From JBHGAV01 sp041946685 (lineage in GTDB: Bacteria > Acidobacteriota > Terriglobia > Bryobacterales > Bryobacteraceae): a stretch of DNA of 40,774 nucleotides. The notes beneath the pieces were generated by a model. The model was not told the origin of the DNA, ran no database searches, and saw only the letters and a list, made by a program, of their open reading frames with translations. Location: contig JBHGAV010000037.1 of assembly GCA_041946685.1 (NCBI GenBank), forward strand, positions 1 through 40,774. Reading direction: 5' to 3'. This document shows, in pieces, positions 37,209 through 40,774 of the stretch (positions within the stretch are counted from its first letter, which is position 1; every line of letters begins with the position of its first letter). A program made the position numbers and the translations under genes.

Positions 37209-38150
37209 ATGGGTCGGACAAGCACCGCGAAGTCGGCAACGGTTGTCGTGGGAGGGCTGCTGCTGGGCTGGGGCATCTTCTGGTTGGCTGGCAATTGGCC
37301 CGCGCTCAGAAACAAACTTCGGGGCAATGCACCAGACTGCCCTTGGACCAATACGTTGCGCGCCTATCGCGATAACAAGGCCTTCTATGTAGGCTTACAC
37401 ACCGTTGGGGCTGGCCTGCACGTCGAACAACACGACCCAACTCTCCAACTCGAGCTCATACGCTCTCCTGAGAGAGCTTTCTGGATCAAAGAAGGCAAGC
37501 ACGAACAGAGGGACGGACAGTCTCTGCTTGCCTATCTTCTGGCCGAACATGGCCTCCTCGGCGAGACCAATCCCGACCAGATGGTTCGCCCCGGCGACAC
37601 TGTCATCGACTGTGGCGCGCACATCGGCGTCTTCACGCACTTCGCTTTGAAGCGTGGCGCCTCCAAGGTGGTTGCGGTTGAGCCCGACCCGACCAACCTG
37701 GAGTGCTTTCGGCGCAACTTTGCCGCTGAGCTGGTGTCGGGACGGGTGGCGCTTGTCGAGAAGGGCGTTTGGAATGCTCCGGGGAGACTGGTCCTGAGAG
37801 AGTCCACTGGCAATTCGGGCAGCAATTCCCTCGTCGGCGAGGAACACGGGCAGGCTATTGAAATCGAGGTCACTACGATCGACCTCCTCGTCTCCGAGCT
37901 GCGTCTCCCGCGGGTCGACTACGTCAAGATGGATATCGAGGGAGCCGAGCGTGAAGCCCTACGGGGCGCGCGAGAGACCCTCCGGAAGTTCGGGCCCCGC
38001 CTCATGCTTGATGCCTACCACCGACCGGACGACATGACCGTGCTGCCAGGCCTGGTTCGGCGCGCACACAGCGGGTACGTCGACTGGTGTGGGCCGTGCG
38101 AGTTGGATGGAGACCGGCTAGTCCCTCACGCCGTCTTCTTCCAGCCGTGA
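37209..38150 (+). CDS. membrane-anchored FkbM-family methyltransferase
   Basis: 313 residues. An N-terminal membrane segment (about 11-27, ATVVVGGLLLGWGIFWLAG) precedes a region unique to this protein and the FkbM SAM-dependent domain (about 125-300). Motifs: DTVIDCGAHIGVFTHFALKR, VVAVEPDPTNLECFRRNF, IEVTTIDLLVSEL and VDYVKMDIEGAEREALRGA. FkbM enzymes O-methylate sugars, polyketides or other hydroxyls; the neighbouring GT87 genes make a surface glycan or lipid-linked sugar a reasonable guess. AGGAAAG is 9 bases before ATG 37209. It converges on the GT87 gene, with 53 bases between and no clear terminator. Confidence 0.85.
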   Translation: MGRTSTAKSATVVVGGLLLGWGIFWLAGNWPALRNKLRGNAPDCPWTNTLRAYRDNKAFYVGLHTVGAGLHVEQHDPTLQLELIRSPERAFWIKEGKHEQRDGQSLLAYLLAEHGLLGETNPDQMVRPGDTVIDCGAHIGVFTHFALKRGASKVVAVEPDPTNLECFRRNFAAELVSGRVALVEKGVWNAPGRLVLRESTGNSGSNSLVGEEHGQAIEIEVTTIDLLVSELRLPRVDYVKMDIEGAEREALRGARETLRKFGPRLMLDAYHRPDDMTVLPGLVRRAHSGYVDWCGPCELDGDRLVPHAVFFQP

Positions 38151-38203
38151 GCCGTCCAGCTCCGGGCGCAAGTCCTTCTAGTTGCTGCCCGAGTTCAGGA
38201 GTC

Positions 38204-39310
38204 TCAGCCTGTCCCGAAGGCAGTCTCCGGCCGGCGCTCGTCAGTCGGAGCGACTAGGACCAGCCACACGAAGAGCGCCGCCAGCGCAAGCTGGGCAATG
38301 AATGCCGTCGAGGCTCCACCCGCTGCCGCCGCCGCGAGTCCGGCAGCTCCCGATAGCAGGAACACTTTCTCCAGGCCCAGCCCGTCCGCCAGGCTGATGA
38401 ACAACGGCAGCAGAAAGCAGGCGTCCACCATGTAGGCGTGCATCCCCACCAGTACTCCTCCGCAAAGCATGGCGCCGACCGCAACTTCCATTGGCGACCT
38501 CCGGATCACCCGCCACGTACCCCACGCCACCGCCGCAGATGCCAGGGCCAGCCACACGCCGGAGTGCGGTATGCCATGAAGCAGACCGTTGAGGTTGATC
38601 ATTCGTCCCACCGACCCTTCCGCAGCCTCGTTCATTCTGAGCAGGGCCGCGTACCGGAGGGGCCAGTCCCACCCACCGCCCGCCCAGAAGGAAATGGCAA
38701 CCTCCGTCAGGGCTCCCGCAAGGAATCCACCCCCGAATCGCCATAGCCGCTTGCCCGCCACCAGCAGTGGAAGCAGGAGAAACAAGTGGAACTTGATGGC
38801 GCACAGCGCTAAAACAAGGCCTCCAGCGAAGTGCCTGTTTCTGCGCAGCAGGAAAGCAGCCATCCCCACGCCCAATAGCACCAGCGGGACGTCCTGGCTG
38901 GAGTAGAAGCTGATCCAAACGGGGAAGTAGAAGCAGCACAGGGGCAGGAAGACCGCACGTTCCGCCCAGAGCCAGACGAAGCCCAGCAGGGCCAGGAGGT
39001 TGAGCGCCTGCCAGGCATACTGTGCTATCTCATAAGGGAGCAGCCCTAACGGCCACAGCAGCGCTGCCTGGTGCGGCAGCCTCGTGAAAGCGATGACTTC
39101 TCCTGGTGTGCCGTATTTCTGCTGAATCTCGTAGACCCGGGACACAGAGTAAAGGTCGGCCGTTCCAGCCAGCCGTGCGCCCGCATAGAAACTCAGAAAA
39201 TCCGAGCGGCCGTCCCGCGCATATGGGATGGCTAGCGCCGCGATTGCGAGCAGCGCAAAGCAGCAGATGGCCGCCGCCTTACTGCTTGCCACTCCCGGCC
39301 GTTGCGTCAC
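38204..39310 (-). CDS. GT87-type (DUF2029) polyprenol-phosphate mannosyltransferase-like membrane protein
   Basis: 368 residues from GTG at 39310, or up to 382 if translation began at 39352. The downstream start is preferred because a sigma-70 promoter overlaps the upstream ATG (39343). About ten membrane helices. The first loop GRSDFLSFYAGARLAGTADLY has the acidic residue and aromatic pattern of GT87 enzymes, which move mannose from polyprenyl phosphate onto lipids or glycans. Further segments: LPHQAALLWPLGLLPYEIAQ, ALCAIKFHLFLLLPLLVAGK and GMHAYMVDACFLLPLFI. The acceptor is unknown. A second family member follows upstream on the same strand. Confidence 0.8.
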   Translation of the reverse strand: MTQRPGVASSKAAAICCFALLAIAALAIPYARDGRSDFLSFYAGARLAGTADLYSVSRVYEIQQKYGTPGEVIAFTRLPHQAALLWPLGLLPYEIAQYAWQALNLLALLGFVWLWAERAVFLPLCCFYFPVWISFYSSQDVPLVLLGVGMAAFLLRRNRHFAGGLVLALCAIKFHLFLLLPLLVAGKRLWRFGGGFLAGALTEVAISFWAGGGWDWPLRYAALLRMNEAAEGSVGRMINLNGLLHGIPHSGVWLALASAAVAWGTWRVIRRSPMEVAVGAMLCGGVLVGMHAYMVDACFLLPLFISLADGLGLEKVFLLSGAAGLAAAAAGGASTAFIAQLALAALFVWLVLVAPTDERRPETAFGTG

Positions 39311-39341
39311 TGTAGCGTCCAGGGTCCGCTCCCGCGACGGC

Positions 39342-39371
39342 ATTATACGCACCGCCGCCCGCGCCGTTCAA
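39342..39371 (-). promoter_or_regulatory. sigma-70 promoter of the first GT87 gene
   Basis: On the minus strand TTGAAC (complement of 39366-39371) and a perfect TATAAT (complement of 39342-39347) are 18 bases apart. The predicted start near 39335 gives a leader of about 25 bases to GTG 39310. The -10 box includes the ATG at 39343, which rules that codon out if the promoter is used. Confidence 0.65.
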
Positions 39372-39386
39372 GTCTCCCCCTCCGGG

Positions 39387-40631
39387 TCATGCCGAGCCTC
39401 GGCGCGAGGCGGAAGTGGCCGATGGTGCAAGACGCGGATAGACCAGAAGCAGGAGCAACAGCCCAAGCAAGAGGGCATTCCTAAGATTCAGCAAGACGAT
39501 CGGAAGGAACTCGCGGCGCACCAGGCCGGTAAACAGCCAGGGAAACACCAGAGTGGTCACCCCACAGCAAAGGAGAAAGACCTTTCGTGCCGCATCACCC
39601 GGTTTGCCCTCTATGAGCGCAACGAGCGGGAGAATCCAAAGCAAGAACTGCGGGGACAGAACCTTGCTGGTGACAACAACGGCGACCACCGCGGCAGCGG
39701 CCCACCGCACAAATCCGGCACCCCCCGTCGTCCAGTAGCGCCGGCACACCATGGCTAGCGCGGCCACCTGCATCAGCACCGTTGCATCCCCGATCCATCC
39801 CGACCAAGCCGACCCAACGTGCCACGCGGACCCGTTGTAGGTTAGTGACGTCTCCGTCACGCCCGTTTTCGAGGCCAGCAGGAAAGCGCCGGCGTAGAGC
39901 GATCCCACCTCCAGCCCGCGGCCGGTCTGAAACCGTACGGACCCCATCACGCCCTCCTGGCCTCCAAGCGCGAGCCAGAACAGGATTCCCGCCGCCAGCG
40001 TCGCGGTGAAGGCGCCGGCGCTTCGCAGAAGCATGCGGCGCCGCTGTTGCAGTTCCCCCAGCACACCCAGCGCTTCCACCACGGCAGGGAAGACCTTCAC
40101 CAGGGCGCCGATCCCCGCCAGCACGCTGCCCTTCACCCCCCACCCGTCGCGCCAGGCGAGAACGGACGCCGTGCACAGCAGCGCGGGCAGAACGTCATAC
40201 CTTGCCACCGGCAGCGGGCACAGCAGGCAGAAGCACACGGTGTACCAAACCAACCGCCGCATCGTCGCCTCGGCGCCCACAGACGAGCGCACCGCCCCCG
40301 CCACCAGCACCACGGTCGCTCCGTGAAGGAGGAACATCAGAAAACCGAAGATCAGAGCGTACAGCAGCCGGTCTGCAGTGAAGAGTCGAGGCAGAAGGAA
40401 GAATGGAAGGGCCAGAGGTGGATACTCGATTCGGAAATCGCGATAGGGCCAGGCCCCGCTCAACACCTCGCTGGCATACCGGTAGTACAGGCCCGTGTCG
40501 GAGAGCGCTCCTGCTTGTTCCCCCAACGTCGCCAGCGTCCCGAGGAGCCCACCCACCGCCGCCAGCAACTGCGCCAGGAGCGCTGCGGCCGCCAGACGGA
40601 CGAGTCGGCCGTCGCGAAGGAGCGGCTTCAT
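39387..40631 (-). CDS. GT87-type (DUF2029) glycosyltransferase-like membrane protein
   Basis: 414 residues from ATG at 40631; no clear ribosome-binding site. About ten to eleven membrane helices. The first loop has ALSDTGLYYRYASEVLSGAW, then PYRDFRIEYPPLALPFFLLP, the classic acidic DTGLYY and EYPP signature of polyprenol-phosphate-using GT-C enzymes of family 87. Further in, LPVARYDVLPALLCTASVLA and LAGIGALVKVFPAVVEAL follow the same plan. It ends in a highly hydrophobic LLLGLLLLLLVYP helix and a short basic tail. The acceptor is unknown. The 76-base gap to the next GT87 gene holds that gene's own promoter. Confidence 0.82.
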   Translation of the reverse strand: MKPLLRDGRLVRLAAAALLAQLLAAVGGLLGTLATLGEQAGALSDTGLYYRYASEVLSGAWPYRDFRIEYPPLALPFFLLPRLFTADRLLYALIFGFLMFLLHGATVVLVAGAVRSSVGAEATMRRLVWYTVCFCLLCPLPVARYDVLPALLCTASVLAWRDGWGVKGSVLAGIGALVKVFPAVVEALGVLGELQQRRRMLLRSAGAFTATLAAGILFWLALGGQEGVMGSVRFQTGRGLEVGSLYAGAFLLASKTGVTETSLTYNGSAWHVGSAWSGWIGDATVLMQVAALAMVCRRYWTTGGAGFVRWAAAAVVAVVVTSKVLSPQFLLWILPLVALIEGKPGDAARKVFLLCCGVTTLVFPWLFTGLVRREFLPIVLLNLRNALLLGLLLLLLVYPRLAPSATSASRRGSA

Positions 40632-40649
40632 ATGGCCGGCCAAGGGCAC

Positions 40650-40658
40650 AGTCTAGCA
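40650..40658 (-). promoter_or_regulatory. possible extended -10 box upstream of the second GT87 gene
   Basis: The complement of 40650-40658 reads TGC-TAGACT, an extended -10 element with 4 of 6 core matches, about 19 bases before ATG 40631. No -35 box is evident. The rest of the window end (40659-40774) shows no gene I can support. Confidence 0.3.
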
Positions 40659-40774
40659 CAGGGTCGGAGCGGCGGGGATCGGAGTGTCTGCTCGTTCGTT
40701 GAGGCCCTTCTTCGTCCCTGACGCCATGGACATAGAATGACTTGAGTCCGGGACCCCTGACTGTTATGCGTGCC

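Noticed and set aside
1..40774. tRNA, rRNA, riboswitch, CRISPR, insertion sequence or prophage features
   Set aside because: I looked on both strands for cloverleaf-like arms, regularly spaced repeats, transposase or integrase motifs and terminal inverted repeats and saw none that I could support.

Overview
The window is GC-rich, gene-dense bacterial chromosome with no rRNA, tRNA, insertion sequence, prophage or CRISPR array that I can see. The repertoire suggests an Acidobacteriota member, perhaps Bryobacterales/Solibacter-like: a one-piece LptF-LptG, exported TldD/TldE-type proteins, a compact Tad pilus locus with CpaB/CpaC/CpaE-type proteins, a DUF5597-type glycoside hydrolase, and GT87 and GT-C membrane glycosyltransferases. 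This is inferred from gene content; no phylogeny was run.

Layout. 1-3.5 kb: 3' part of a delta-1-pyrroline-5-carboxylate dehydrogenase and a PAS-GAF-GGDEF-EAL protein, closed by a strong hairpin. 3.5-12.8 kb: a secreted beta-galactosidase-like enzyme, two small plus-strand genes, a cold-shock protein, then (all minus strand) an LptF-LptG fusion, a secreted TldE-like/TldD-like pair and a NarL-type regulator. 12.9-15.2 kb: a plus-strand run of an orphan TadZ/CpaE-like ATPase, a DsbA-like thioredoxin and a MauE/DoxX-like membrane protein. 15.2-21.2 kb: acetate kinase, an ornithine decarboxylase-type enzyme, a VapBC toxin-antitoxin pair, an exported O-methyltransferase, two conserved small unknowns, and mltG-ruvX. 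21.3-25.4 kb: an AI-2E-family permease, a membrane-anchored unknown, a TonB-like protein and a second NarL-type regulator.

25.7-35.3 kb is the centrepiece: a tight adhesion (Tad/Flp) pilus operon on the plus strand, PilZ - GT-C-like membrane protein - flp - cpaB - cpaC - cpaE - cpaF - tadB - tadC - a 33-residue membrane microprotein. The pilin gene is bracketed by a cluster of inverted repeats and a terminator-like hairpin, a layout that would let pilin mRNA accumulate above the rest of the operon. No prepilin peptidase (TadV/CpaA), TadD or minor pilins (TadE/F/G) lie in the window. The GGDEF-EAL protein and the PilZ protein suggest that cyclic di-GMP may feed into pilus control. 35.4-40.8 kb: a squalene-cyclase-like toroid protein translationally coupled to a Tat-exported DUF362 protein, a membrane-anchored FkbM methyltransferase and two GT87-type glycosyltransferases.

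The most unusual things are: a GTAGGGG...CCCCTAC palindrome found at two convergent junctions, where each arm supplies the TAG stop codon of the gene entering it; the inverted-repeat cluster ahead of flp, which is read as a C-terminal tail of the upstream protein; a codon-usage mosaic inside pruA; the exported TldD/TldE pair next to lptFG; the orphan TadZ-DsbA-MauE operon; the Tad microprotein; and the toroid-DUF362 pair. Several genes seem to start at or very near their transcription start, without a Shine-Dalgarno sequence.
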